From: an uncultured Acidobacteriaceae bacterium
GTDB lineage: Bacteria; Acidobacteriota; Terriglobia; Terriglobales; Acidobacteriaceae
Direction of reading: 5' to 3'
Length of the DNA stretch: 41,525 nt
Assembly: GCA_903828675.1 (NCBI GenBank)
Contig: CAIKND010000005.1
Span: forward strand, 1 to 41,525
Part shown: in pieces, positions 33,311 through 41,525 of the stretch
Numbering within the stretch: position 1 is the stretch's first letter
Layout of the letters: the number at the start of each line of letters is the position of its first letter
The notes under the pieces: generated by a model
Database searches by the model: none
Told to the model about the DNA's origin: nothing
What the model saw: only the letters and a program-made list of their open reading frames with translations
Program-made: the position numbers and the translations under genes

Positions 33311-36300
33311 ATGAAGCAGATTCTTCTTCCGACGCTAGAGGACCTTCGTACCGAGCATGTGTTGGTACAAGCATGGAAGAAGACGGCTTCGCACCTACGC
33401 CAGCACAGTTGGTATGCAGATACGCTGGAACTGGACTACCAGTCACTTCGCCTCCCCAGTTTTATCAGCGAGCTTCAAGAGCGCTTGCAGGTGCCCGACT
33501 CTTGGGAATCTACCCCACTCGAAATTGTACCCGCTCCTAAGAGCCAAACGTGGCAGCTCGGCGATGGAATATGGAAGCCGAAGGGCAGCGCGCACAATAA
33601 GATTCGTCCCCTGGCCCACGTATCTTTGCCTGATCAGGTTGTGGCCACGGCTATGCTTCTCTGTCTAGCTGACCGAGTGGAGCGGAGCATGGGCGATCCG
33701 CTACTCTCCGTTGATCAGAACAGAAACCGCTATGAGGTGCTTGCTTACGGTCACCGGCTTTTGTGCGATTCCGTGGATGGGGATCTGCGCCACCGCTGGG
33801 GTAGCAGTAAACTCTATCGCCTATTTTTCCGCGATTATCAGACATTTCTACGCCGCCCCGAAGTGGTAATGGAACAACTCAAGTCCGATTCGAATGGGTG
33901 CGAGGTCACACTTGTTCAGACTGATCTGTCGAAATTCTACGACCGCGTTCGCCCGGCACTACTTCATCAGAAGGTACGACAGTTTGCGGCGTCCGACGAT
34001 GCCAGATTCTTTGAATTGTTTCAGAAGATCTTTTCCTGGGGCTGGAAAGACAAGAAACGAGCCCAGGATTACAGCTATCGAAATGGTATTGAAGGATTCG
34101 AGTCCGTGGCGCTGCCTCAAGGTCTGGTCGCATCGGGATTCTTTGCGAATGTTGCCATTAACGGTGTTGACCTAGCAATTCGTGAATATTTTGATCGCCC
34201 GATTGATGCGCAAGGGAATTTCATTCTAAAGGATGCGTGCTACTACGTTGATGATTTCCGCCTTGTCCTGCTAACGAAACCAGGGGCGCGTGAGTTGGAC
34301 ATCGAAAGCGCAGTTGTTGACTGGTTACAGGGGCTCTTGAATCAGCACGCCGGCGGCCTCGTGGTCGAACGATCCAAGACCAAGGCCACGGTGGCAAACC
34401 GCCAAGATCGCTTTCTGGTTCAGCAATCGAAGGCGGCTAAACGCATTCAGCGCGATGTTTCCGGCGTATTCGACATGTTGCATGGTTCAGAACTCATCGG
34501 CGCAATCGAAGGTTTCTTTCACACACAGAAGCGCTATTCATCTCAGGCGGGCGACGATGCCAATACTTCCACAGGTTTGATAGTAGGAATCTCCGACATG
34601 CGAGACGACACCGCCGCTCGTTTTGCTGCCGGAAAGTATCGGCGCACTTTTCGCTCATTGCGCCCACTTCTGCAGAATGAAGAGCCCCTGCCGAATTTCG
34701 CTGCCGACATGGGAGCCTCCATTGAAATGCCTGAGGAGTCCGCCTCTCGGTTGATCCTCTCCAAGCAGCAATTGGATGAGCGCGGGCAGCTCTTTTCGGC
34801 AACGTTGATCGAAGAATGGGTGTGCGATCCCGGCAATGTGCGCTTATTACGAATCGCCCTTGATCTTTATCCAGATGCCCGATTCCTAGACAAGATTCTC
34901 AAGCTGCTCGAACCGGGCTGGAAGGATGGGGGCTCACGCGGCGCAAATCGCGAAGTACGTCTCTATTGCCTAGCGGAACTTTTTCGCGCCGGTGCGACCG
35001 AAACAGGCATGGTCACCGACCAAGAATGCCTTCCCGCTGAATTAGACGTTCGAGCGTATCATGATCGTTTGGTGAAGGAAGCCACCGACGTTCTTCTCGG
35101 AAGCATCGCTTCCCCTTCAGCGAAGAAGCGCTTCCCGTGGTATCTCCTTCAGCAAGTCTTTTTATATCTCGCAGCACAGAACCACATCCCAGAGCAGATT
35201 ATTTCACCGTCTCAGCCGAAGCATCGTGAACTTGCTCGCCATCAGCGTTTCGCCCGGTTTATGGCCGACCAGATTCCCACTTCGCTGCAGGAGCGGGCAA
35301 TCTACTTAATTCTCGCTTACACAGCCTTTGGTCATGAAGACACTCTTCAGAGGGTCGCCTTCGGTCGCGTGTCGTCTGAGTTTTTGCGGACGGTTTGCGA
35401 GATTTCTCCTGAGACTGCGCGTGCACTTTGGGGGGAGATGAGGGAACGCGCTTCCTCTGGTCAGCGACAAATGGCTCGGTCATTAGGTCTTGAGCCGGCA
35501 AGTACTGGCACAGTGTCTCAATCGTTGGCTGACCTCGTCGTTCGCGAATACAACCCGTTTTGGCAAGAGGATAATCTTCTAAGGCTCGCGCTCGGCCTAC
35601 TTGAACATTTGCCGGAGGTATGGCCAGACGTACTCAGCCCGTGGCAAGTGCAATGCGAAGTCTCCGGCTTCGACGACTCGACATTTGGAAGGCTTAAAAA
35701 TGGGTCAATTGCAATCAGCAGCAATATGCCACGGGCCAGCCATTTGTTCTCGCTTCCTTCCTGGTGCGAATCCCTAGAGGAGAAACATCGCTTCCAATTG
35801 GGTATGTTGTTGCGCTTCGCGCTCCGAGGTTCGGTTGACTTCTTCAGCAGCATCCCGAAGCCGGGCGCGACTGTCTTCGCTCGTTACCATCTGCCAGTTT
35901 CACATTGGGAAAAGCAGCGTTCCGCCACGTTTCAGGGGCGTACTGCTTTCGGGCCACCCTGGATTCCAATATCTTCCTGGGTGGAAGATTTTCTTTTCGA
36001 TTTGCTCCGCTGGCCTGGATCAGGTACTTTGTCGCGAATTCGCAGTTTGACCGAGTGGGTGGAGCTTTTGAAACAGAGAATCGATCAGCTCACCCTGTTA
36101 CACGGGCCAGCTGCGCAGTTGAGCTTTTTGGAACAGACCGCGACGTGGCCCGACAGGCCGCCGAATGAATGGCACCGACCCTTACGGGTTGGCATTGTCC
36201 AATCGATCATTCCCAACATGGAGGATTATGGGCAGCATTTGAACGATCCCGAGTTACTGGCCGATCCCCTTTTTCGAAGATCCCAGAGGCGGCATTTGGC

Positions 36301-37087
36301 TTCTGTAATGGAAGCAGTCACTCAGATGCTTCGATTGAGAGAGACACACCAGTCGCAGGCGCGATCAGACGGCCGAATGATTGATCTACTGGTTTTCCCA
36401 GAATTAGCGGTCCATCCCCTCGATATCGACACATTCATTTTGCCTTTTATTCGAACGCACAAGTGCACAGTACTTTTCGGGCAGGTGTACCACCAAGCGC
36501 GTTCCTCGCCCGGTGCACCCCTGATCAACAGCTGTCTTTGGATGATTCCGGAATGGAGCGCCAAGGCAGGTTTTCAGGTAAAGCGCGTGGAACAGGGAAA
36601 GGCTAATCTGACGCCATCGGAGTTAGCATTCACGCCAAAGCCAGCTTCATTTCGACCAGCTCAGTGGATTATCGAATATCAGTGGAGTAGCAGCCCCCAA
36701 GATCGGCCATTGAGGTTGAGTGCCTCCGTCTGCTACGACGCAACCGACTTAGCACTTGCCTCAGACCTCAGATCAAGAAGTGATGTCTATATCGTTTGCG
36801 CTCTGAATCGGGATGTCGGGACTTTTGACCGCATGTCCGAAGGGCTTCACTACCATATGTATCAGGGCGTAATCGTTGTAAATAACGGTCAATTCGGTGG
36901 GAGCAGCTTTTACATGCCTTTCCGCGAGTTGCATCATCGGCAAGTTTTCCATCTCCACGGACAACCGCAGGCCAGTATTGCGTTCGCGGAAATCGCGCCG
37001 GATAAAATGATCAATCGGCCAAGCGAATCCACCGCCGATCCCACAGGACGCTGGAAAACACCGCCAGCGAATTGGGGGTTGATTTAG
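33311..37087 (+). CDS. reverse transcriptase-nitrilase fusion (DRT type 1-like)
   Basis: 1258 residues from ATG 33311. The reverse transcriptase domain (about 90-370) has motif A with D205 (TDLSKFYD), motif B PQG at 269-271 and the catalytic YVDD at 312-315. A long middle part (about 450-950) has no motif I recognise. The C-terminal nitrilase/C-N hydrolase domain (from about 955) has an intact triad: E1031 (LLVFPELAV), K1097 (EQGKANLTPSE) and C1141 (SVCYDAT). This layout is that of the UG-group reverse transcriptases of anti-phage DRT type 1 systems, in which a nitrilase domain is fused to the enzyme. It would make cDNA on infection; the nitrilase substrate is unknown. It follows the membrane-protein gene and precedes a toxin-antitoxin pair. 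Confidence 0.9.
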   Translation: MKQILLPTLEDLRTEHVLVQAWKKTASHLRQHSWYADTLELDYQSLRLPSFISELQERLQVPDSWESTPLEIVPAPKSQTWQLGDGIWKPKGSAHNKIRPLAHVSLPDQVVATAMLLCLADRVERSMGDPLLSVDQNRNRYEVLAYGHRLLCDSVDGDLRHRWGSSKLYRLFFRDYQTFLRRPEVVMEQLKSDSNGCEVTLVQTDLSKFYDRVRPALLHQKVRQFAASDDARFFELFQKIFSWGWKDKKRAQDYSYRNGIEGFESVALPQGLVASGFFANVAINGVDLAIREYFDRPIDAQGNFILKDACYYVDDFRLVLLTKPGARELDIESAVVDWLQGLLNQHAGGLVVERSKTKATVANRQDRFLVQQSKAAKRIQRDVSGVFDMLHGSELIGAIEGFFHTQKRYSSQAGDDANTSTGLIVGISDMRDDTAARFAAGKYRRTFRSLRPLLQNEEPLPNFAADMGASIEMPEESASRLILSKQQLDERGQLFSATLIEEWVCDPGNVRLLRIALDLYPDARFLDKILKLLEPGWKDGGSRGANREVRLYCLAELFRAGATETGMVTDQECLPAELDVRAYHDRLVKEATDVLLGSIASPSAKKRFPWYLLQQVFLYLAAQNHIPEQIISPSQPKHRELARHQRFARFMADQIPTSLQERAIYLILAYTAFGHEDTLQRVAFGRVSSEFLRTVCEISPETARALWGEMRERASSGQRQMARSLGLEPASTGTVSQSLADLVVREYNPFWQEDNLLRLALGLLEHLPEVWPDVLSPWQVQCEVSGFDDSTFGRLKNGSIAISSNMPRASHLFSLPSWCESLEEKHRFQLGMLLRFALRGSVDFFSSIPKPGATVFARYHLPVSHWEKQRSATFQGRTAFGPPWIPISSWVEDFLFDLLRWPGSGTLSRIRSLTEWVELLKQRIDQLTLLHGPAAQLSFLEQTATWPDRPPNEWHRPLRVGIVQSIIPNMEDYGQHLNDPELLADPLFRRSQRRHLASVMEAVTQMLRLRETHQSQARSDGRMIDLLVFPELAVHPLDIDTFILPFIRTHKCTVLFGQVYHQARSSPGAPLINSCLWMIPEWSAKAGFQVKRVEQGKANLTPSELAFTPKPASFRPAQWIIEYQWSSSPQDRPLRLSASVCYDATDLALASDLRSRSDVYIVCALNRDVGTFDRMSEGLHYHMYQGVIVVNNGQFGGSSFYMPFRELHHRQVFHLHGQPQASIAFAEIAPDKMINRPSESTADPTGRWKTPPANWGLI

Positions 37088-37171
37088 TTTGCTACAAATT
37101 GGTTTCGGCAAACGCCCTTCCTGTCACCAATTCCCGAAACAGCGCCCTTCGGGCTGAGCGCAGTCCATCCT

Positions 37172-37200
37172 TACTGCATTTGCAGTATACTTTTACTGCA
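37172..37200 (+). promoter_or_regulatory. operator and leaderless promoter of the MNT-HEPN pair
   Basis: TACTGCA-TT-TGCAGTA (37172-37187) is a perfect dyad, and a third TACTGCA (37194-37200) abuts the ATG at 37201. A TATACT -10 element at 37186-37191 overlaps the dyad and predicts a transcript starting at or next to the ATG; no ribosome binding site is present. The wHTH protein encoded next probably binds here. Confidence 0.65.
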
Positions 37201-37791
37201 ATGATTTCCCTTCGTTCAGAGTTGCGGCGCAAGGTTCTGACGTTCTTCCATTCGAACCGGGAAGCGCGGGTATACGTGCGTCAGCTAGCCGTCGAACTTG
37301 ATGCCGACTCGACAAACCTCTCCCGAGAACTGGCCCGGCTGGCACGTGAGGGGTTCCTGCGGGCAGAGCAGGAGGGCCGGCAACTCTACTACTGTGTCAA
37401 TCTCGCCTACCCCTACCTGAAGCCGGTCTTTGCCCTTCTCCAGGGCTCCGTGGGCATCGAACCGGCCCTGAAGCGGGCACTCCAGCCGGTTGCTGGCATC
37501 GAATCGGCTTGGATCTTCGGCTCCTTTGCCAAAGGGGAAGCGGACTCGGCGAGTGATATTGACCTGTTGATCGTGGGCCAGCCCGACCAGGCGCTGCTGT
37601 CGCGGGAGGTGCGGAAGACGGAGAAGCTCTTGCACCGGGAAGTCAGCTACACTGTTTTCACTCCTCAGGAACTCAAACGGCGACTCGCCAAAAGCGACGC
37701 CTTTGTCACCGACATTTGGAACGGAAAGCGCATTGGGTTGATACAGAATGGCAACGACGAAGAAGCAGAAGATCGATCCCCGGCAGGTTAA
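37201..37791 (+). CDS. wHTH-nucleotidyltransferase antitoxin (MNT domain)
   Basis: 196 residues from ATG 37201; an upstream in-frame start at 37072 is rejected because the operator and -10 element lie between. The N-terminal winged helix (about 5-65; VRQLAVELDADSTNLSREL) is ArsR/MarR-like. The C-terminal MNT nucleotidyltransferase has the signature GS-x10-DxD: GSFAKGEADSASDID with G107, S108, D119 and D121. MNT proteins neutralise HEPN toxins, in studied cases by transferring AMP to a toxin tyrosine. The gene overlaps the HEPN gene by 44 bases. The DNA-binding fusion suggests it also represses the pair. Confidence 0.88.
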   Translation: MISLRSELRRKVLTFFHSNREARVYVRQLAVELDADSTNLSRELARLAREGFLRAEQEGRQLYYCVNLAYPYLKPVFALLQGSVGIEPALKRALQPVAGIESAWIFGSFAKGEADSASDIDLLIVGQPDQALLSREVRKTEKLLHREVSYTVFTPQELKRRLAKSDAFVTDIWNGKRIGLIQNGNDEEAEDRSPAG

Positions 37792-38158
37792 GCAATTCCT
37801 GGCTGACGCGGAAAAGAAGGCTGTCGCGGCCCGGAAGAACCTTGAGATCGACGAGGAGACTGCCTACCAGACGGCCTATCAGGCTGTCCTGAAAGCCTCC
37901 TTGGCGTTGATGCTGAGCCATGGGGAGCGCCCTCGGGTCCAGCTTGGCCACCACGTTGCAATTCTGGAATTCGCCCAGAAGCATCTCGACCCTGCTCATG
38001 CCTCTACGTTTGACCTCTTCGACCGGATGCGCCGCAAGCGCAACGACTCCTTTTACGACATCGCGATCATCAGTGAAGTCGAAGCGGGGGAGGCGGTGAA
38101 TGCGGTAGACGGATATCTGAAAGTTGTTGATGCCGACATTCGGAAGAGGATTCCATGA
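37748..38158 (+). CDS. HEPN-domain toxin
   Basis: 136 residues from ATG 37748, in the -1/+2 frame relative to the antitoxin. Helical throughout, with the active-site-like segment RMRRKRNDSFYD (R98, N99, Y103) in place of the classical R-x4-6-H; this R-N-x3-Y form is seen in the SAV_6107-like branch of HEPN proteins. HEPN toxins are usually RNases; the missing His leaves activity open. Y103 is the likely residue for modification by the MNT partner, by analogy with HepT. The pair resembles the HEPN/MNT systems common on mobile elements. Confidence 0.82.
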   Translation: MATTKKQKIDPRQVKQFLADAEKKAVAARKNLEIDEETAYQTAYQAVLKASLALMLSHGERPRVQLGHHVAILEFAQKHLDPAHASTFDLFDRMRRKRNDSFYDIAIISEVEAGEAVNAVDGYLKVVDADIRKRIP

Positions 38159-38256
38159 GCCATGTTCGTCTGCTGCTTTTCGTGTATCGCCCTGATGTTC
38201 CGACCCTTCTGGATCCATCCAGAATTCAAGAAACAACCGATCTTTGTGTTCAATAG
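38155..38256 (+). CDS. possible 33-residue ORF overlapping HEPN stop (ATGA)
   Basis: An ATG at 38155 overlaps the HEPN stop codon in the ATGA arrangement common in coupled genes, and AGAGGA lies just upstream. It reads MSHVRLLLFVYRPDVPTLLD and 13 more residues. No family recognised; the overlap could be chance. Confidence 0.25.
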   Translation: MSHVRLLLFVYRPDVPTLLDPSRIQETTDLCVQ

Positions 38257-38360
38257 CACGCCTCTGACGCCGTACGTCTAGAATGAAACCGTAGTTCAAC
38301 GACTCACAATCCAAGAATTCCACGAATGGAAACTTCGCGTGCATCAGAACTGGAGTTTAT

Positions 38361-40040
38361 GTGAACGACCACGCCAAATGGAAAACGTTCGAGGAGCTAG
38401 TAGCTGCCATTGAAGCAGAAGCTGCTCCCAGAGGCGCTGTGGTCAAATCGCCGGATCGAATCCGGGATATTCTAACAAGCCAAATGCGTGAAGTTGACGC
38501 ATCTATTCGGTTCCGTGCAGGCACTGCCGAGATTTTGATCACAATCGAGTGTCGAAGACGAAATAGAAAAGCCGACGATACTTGGATCGAACAATTAGTA
38601 ACGAAGAAACAAAAGCTCGGTGCAGCCAGAACCATTGCGGTATCTGCGACTGGCTTTACCAAGGCAGCAATTGCTAGCGCGAAGCACCACGGTATCGAGC
38701 TTAGAAAGCTCTCCGAGATAAATTCGCAAGACGTCAGCGATTGGTTTCTCCCCCGCGGGATAGTGCACCTATTTAGGCTTGTCGAGAATGTGCGCTGTGC
38801 TATCAGACTCAAGGGGAGCGACCAATATACTGATATCCCATCTGATATGGATCCGTGCTTCTTTCATGACAGCGTTCATACGCCATTCCCGCCTGCTGCG
38901 TTTGTCACTTTCTTGGAAATGACAGAACCTGGAAGATTCTGCTCGGTACCGTTAGATGGAACAAAAACACGAATGCAGTTTGAGCTGAATGCGACCTCTC
39001 CCAATCTAATTCCAGTTCCTCTCGGTGTTCTTCCTCCAGAGCATTCTCAACTTCGCGTACGTTTAGGAACAACTATGGAGGTGGTTGAGGATATCAAGCT
39101 ATCGTTCGATCTTTCCTATGAGCACGCGTCATTCGCTTCAAACGAAGGAACGCATCACTTGTACGAGGGGATGGACGGACCTCTGGCACAACATAGCCGG
39201 TTCAAAGGAGAGGTGTTTGGCCTTCCGGTGACTTTTGACCATCAACTGACGGCAATTAATAATTCGTCTGCATCGGTACAATTTCCGTCGGGTGTGAGGC
39301 TTCATTCTAATTGGGTTGGAGTTCCTCTGAATCTACTAAATGCAATGCGAGACAGTGAGCGGAACGAGCCAGTTTCCGGGATTTGCCAGCTCTGCCAAAC
39401 CGAATCGCTACTCGATGTGCGCCCGGTCTTACCAAACTATCTTCTCCCAAACGAGATTGCGATTCCACATGAGCCGCTCCTTTGCGGATGCTGCTCTGAG
39501 AAGATTTCCGTCTTGGATGAATACGGGAAACGTGTCCTCGCCATCTTTCCAACCGATGTTAAAGAGGCGGAAGGGCATGTGCTTATTATTGATCACGGTG
39601 ATCAGCACACACTACGGCTCTGGCTGTTATCTGTAATGTGGCGGATGTCTGTTGCAACCCATCACACATGGAAAGATGTCGATTTGGGCAGCGACAACGA
39701 AGAGATCGAGGCTCTGTTGAAGAAGGCTGGTGCCGGGTTGGCCACGCGATACCACGTTGGTCTTATTGTTCCAAGTTTCGATGGTCAACGTCTGGACTTT
39801 TGGTTCCAACCGGATTGTGTCAATTGCTCAGATGGTCCGTTTGTTCGCGCTGCTTTCATGGGATTCCTCTTTATGCTCTCAGTAACAGACGGGTCAAAGG
39901 AGCCGGAAGCCAACTCCGGGTTCGTTCGTCCCGGACATCCTTGGAGTGTGCCGGTAATTCGCTGGGACGAGATTGATTTCTTGCGGCATTCGATTGAGCA
40001 ACTCCTAAAGCAGGAGCAGGAGGGCCACGTCTCAGAATGA
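38361..40040 (+). CDS. Mrr-like PD-(D/E)xK restriction endonuclease
   Basis: 559 residues from GTG 38361, with GGAG five bases upstream. The N-terminal 120 residues form an Mrr-type nuclease core: D46 (REVDASIR), E63-C64-R65 (ITIECRRR), W75 in a WIEQLVTKK helix and the KLSEI strand. The usual ExK is ExR here, a variant seen in some Mrr relatives from memory; activity is uncertain. The rest has beta-rich segments and a zinc site near 345-385 (CQLC and CGCC). Mrr proteins cut modified DNA. The gene is 200 bases after the HEPN gene, alone on its strand, and probably adds to the defence island. Confidence 0.75.
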   Translation: MNDHAKWKTFEELVAAIEAEAAPRGAVVKSPDRIRDILTSQMREVDASIRFRAGTAEILITIECRRRNRKADDTWIEQLVTKKQKLGAARTIAVSATGFTKAAIASAKHHGIELRKLSEINSQDVSDWFLPRGIVHLFRLVENVRCAIRLKGSDQYTDIPSDMDPCFFHDSVHTPFPPAAFVTFLEMTEPGRFCSVPLDGTKTRMQFELNATSPNLIPVPLGVLPPEHSQLRVRLGTTMEVVEDIKLSFDLSYEHASFASNEGTHHLYEGMDGPLAQHSRFKGEVFGLPVTFDHQLTAINNSSASVQFPSGVRLHSNWVGVPLNLLNAMRDSERNEPVSGICQLCQTESLLDVRPVLPNYLLPNEIAIPHEPLLCGCCSEKISVLDEYGKRVLAIFPTDVKEAEGHVLIIDHGDQHTLRLWLLSVMWRMSVATHHTWKDVDLGSDNEEIEALLKKAGAGLATRYHVGLIVPSFDGQRLDFWFQPDCVNCSDGPFVRAAFMGFLFMLSVTDGSKEPEANSGFVRPGHPWSVPVIRWDEIDFLRHSIEQLLKQEQEGHVSE

Positions 40041-40170
40041 GCGGAGTGTCAAAAGGGCAATTCTCTCCTGAATTCCATGATTAAGGCATTCAGAACAAGG
40101 CGCTCAGTGAGCGCGGCTTTCGAACGAATAGAGAGATAGATGCGAGTAAACGGGTTTGCCTTCAAAGAAC

Positions 40171-40197
40171 AAGGAGCCAACACGAAGCTGGCTCCTT
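40171..40197 (-). terminator. terminator hairpin after ParB-like gene
   Basis: AAGGAGCCA (40171-40179) and TGGCTCCTT (40189-40197) pair perfectly over nine bases with a nine-base loop. It lies 20 bases past the ParB-like stop at 40217, and on the minus strand it is followed by GTTCTTTG. It may also end transcription from the Mrr-like gene. Confidence 0.65.
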
Positions 40198-40216
40198 AAG
40201 GGTATAGATGTGAATC

Positions 40217-41371
40217 TCAAGCTGCCACGGCTTTCCTGGCTGGCTTGGCCTTCTGGGCTGGTTGTGTGGACTTCGCCTTCTCTTTAACAGCGAACTCCTG
40301 TTTGACCTTGGCGGAGACTGCCGAGACATCCACCTTGTAGAACTCGGCGCCCTCACGGAGCGCCTTGCTGGAGTCGCTGGACGATCCTGCGAATTGCAGG
40401 ACTGCCACTTCGACCAGCAGGCGGCCGAGGGTGCTCTCGTCGGCCTTGCGCACGAATGCCGCGAGGACGCGGATTGGAGCTTCGGTTGAGCCCTTCGACT
40501 TCTTGAGGTTATGCCGCTTGAGGAGGATTCCCATTCGGGGCTCATCCAAGCGGCTAAGGAGCCGTTCGGCGATGAAGGCGAGGTCGCGCTTCATCAGGCG
40601 AACCGGCACGGCGTTTCCAATGGCTTCAAGAACCCGCAGCCCGGTGACCTGGGCAATGGCTTCTTCCCGCCGCCGCTTCTCCTGTTCGGCCTTGAATGCG
40701 CCGTCATTGGCAGGCTTCGGCTTGCGGGCATGGTGAATCGGGCATTCGAGATTGGCGCAGACTCGCCGGATTTCCCCCTTTTCACCGCCCTCGGTCACGA
40801 TGGCCTCGGTTGTGAACTTGCAGGTCTTGTACTCCGGCCAATTCGCCTGCTCCTTCTTGGTCGGCTTGTCCTGCCGGATTTCAACGTAGCGATTGCGCGG
40901 AACCGCGGCGCTTCCCTCCTTTTGTACGCCGTAGGCGGTGCTGATTTTTACCAGCTTCGGTTTTGCCGCGATGGTCTGCCGGACGTGAGCGTCCAACTTC
41001 GCAGCGTAGCATTTCGGGTCCGAGCACGAGTCAGACTGCGCGGCCATGCCTTCGAAGAGCAGCGTGTTGTGTCCGGTGCGCTTTGGGCAATGGAGACAAG
41101 CGCCAGCCTCTGGAGCAAGCTCGGCATCGTCTTTGGAGAACGGCGCAGAGACGAGTTCAAGGAAGATGTTGTGCTCGATCCATTGCTGAAGGTGGCGAAC
41201 TGGGAGCAGGATGTGCTTCGCCCTGTTTCCGTTGCTGTACTGCTCCTGATAGCAAGCGTTGAGGGCTTCGATTTGCTGCTCCGGCTGGAGTTTGGCCAGC
41301 AAGAGAGCATGTCCGACACCGATCTCGTCTTTGGCAAAGGCTTCGACGACTTCGGTTGCAAGCTCCGTCAA
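40217..41371 (-). CDS. parB: ParB-like protein, 5' end truncated
   Basis: 384 residues from TTG 41371; the frame is open only to 41386, where homology ends in an in-frame TAA at 41387-41389. The visible part begins in the helical DNA-binding region of ParB (RLRLTELATEVVEAFAKDEI, then GVGHALLLAKLQPEQQ), so the ParB N-terminal domain with its CTP/nuclease-type fold is missing. The Cys-bearing C-terminal extension (CLHCPKRTG, CSDPKCYAAK, CANLECPIHH) aligns throughout with the gene at 1-1050. It is most likely a gene broken by the insertion at the right edge; a truncated product from TTG 41371 cannot be excluded. It faces the left copy in opposite orientation. Confidence 0.8.
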   Translation of the reverse strand: MTELATEVVEAFAKDEIGVGHALLLAKLQPEQQIEALNACYQEQYSNGNRAKHILLPVRHLQQWIEHNIFLELVSAPFSKDDAELAPEAGACLHCPKRTGHNTLLFEGMAAQSDSCSDPKCYAAKLDAHVRQTIAAKPKLVKISTAYGVQKEGSAAVPRNRYVEIRQDKPTKKEQANWPEYKTCKFTTEAIVTEGGEKGEIRRVCANLECPIHHARKPKPANDGAFKAEQEKRRREEAIAQVTGLRVLEAIGNAVPVRLMKRDLAFIAERLLSRLDEPRMGILLKRHNLKKSKGSTEAPIRVLAAFVRKADESTLGRLLVEVAVLQFAGSSSDSSKALREGAEFYKVDVSAVSAKVKQEFAVKEKAKSTQPAQKAKPARKAVAA

Positions 41372-41389
41372 CCGGAGGCGCGCAGCTTA

Positions 41390-41525
41390 TGTGTTGATGA
41401 AAATTATGTGTAGTAAGAATTGAAGAGCCGCAGATGTGGCGTTTTGTACTGCGTAGTCACTTCACATAAATAGACCGTGTGGCGGTTGAACATGGACCCT
41501 CGATCTAGGAGGATTCCATGTTCAA
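41390..41525 (+). mobile_element. left end of a probable insertion sequence, IS21-like
   Basis: Homology to ParB stops at 41386, and AT-richer DNA starts with TG and two copies of TTATGTGT (41387-41394 and 41404-41411) spaced 17 bases apart. A strong ribosome binding site and ATG close the window. Multiple short repeats at the end and this spacing before a first gene recall IS21-family termini. The family assignment is tentative and most of the element lies outside the window. Confidence 0.4.
41518..41525 (+). CDS. start of a gene cut by the window edge
   Basis: ATG at 41518 preceded by AGGAGG at 41507-41512. Only Met-Phe and two further bases are visible. A transposase gene of the adjoining insertion element is possible. 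Confidence 0.4.

Noticed and set aside
37072..37200. Upstream in-frame start of the MNT antitoxin
   Set aside because: The operator and -10 element lie between it and ATG 37201, and it overlaps the reverse transcriptase end.
1..41525. CRISPR array
   Set aside because: No regularly spaced direct repeats with unique spacers were seen; the only phased array is the 23-bp iteron set, which has no spacers.

Overview
The window looks like part of a soil bacterium of the Acidobacteriota type. That is an inference from the style of the proteins (two Deg/HtrA-like secreted proteases, zinc-ribbon membrane proteins, an integrase with an N-terminal Cys cluster); no rRNA or other phylogenetic marker is present. 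It is accessory DNA: mobilisation genes, an integrase beside a tRNA-Leu fragment, toxin-antitoxin pairs and a dense defence cluster, bracketed by two homologous ParB-like genes in opposite orientation.

Layout. 1-12.3 kb: the 3' part of a ParB-like gene, then cargo (zinc-ribbon membrane protein, DUF2085-like protein, an Mrr-associated protein lacking its catalytic domain, secreted proteins, a HigBA-like toxin-antitoxin pair, a zinc-finger protein with a large dyad at its promoter, and two paralogous HtrA-like proteases, one with Sel1 repeats). 12.3-13.5 kb: 1.2 kb without genes but full of inverted repeats, the best candidate for oriT. 13.5-19.0 kb: a compact mobilisation operon of a MobC-like ribbon-helix-helix protein, a VirD4/TrwB-type coupling protein, a small zinc-ribbon protein and a MOBF/TrwC-type relaxase-helicase. 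No mating-pair genes are visible, so this looks mobilisable rather than self-transmissible. 19.0-20.9 kb: a beta-propeller/TonB-C secreted protein, an intact tRNA-Leu(CAA), and a 3' fragment of a different tRNA-Leu(CAA) that marks an integration junction.

20.9-41.4 kb: a second module starting with a tyrosine recombinase and a winged-helix protein preceded by 23-bp iteron-like repeats. Next comes a minus-strand operon (about 32.0 to 22.6 kb): an XRE controller, a PLD-SNF2 helicase, an Eco57I-class adenine methylase, a DprA-like protein, an HNH/DGQHR protein and a small helical protein. I cannot assign it to a named system, and it is my main candidate for an undescribed defence system. Divergent from it runs a plus-strand set: a 16-residue peptide ending in eight glycines with a very strong ribosome binding site, a two-helix membrane protein, and a 1258-residue reverse transcriptase fused to a nitrilase domain (DRT type 1-like). 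It is followed by a winged-helix/nucleotidyltransferase plus HEPN toxin-antitoxin pair with its own operator, and an Mrr-like nuclease. The right end is a second ParB-like gene whose 5' end is cut off by what looks like an insertion sequence.

How the parts fit: the tRNA fragment beside the integrase suggests two elements accreted in tandem at one tRNA-Leu site, a mobilisable one on the left and a defence-carrying one on the right. All functions are read from motifs in the sequence; no database search was possible.
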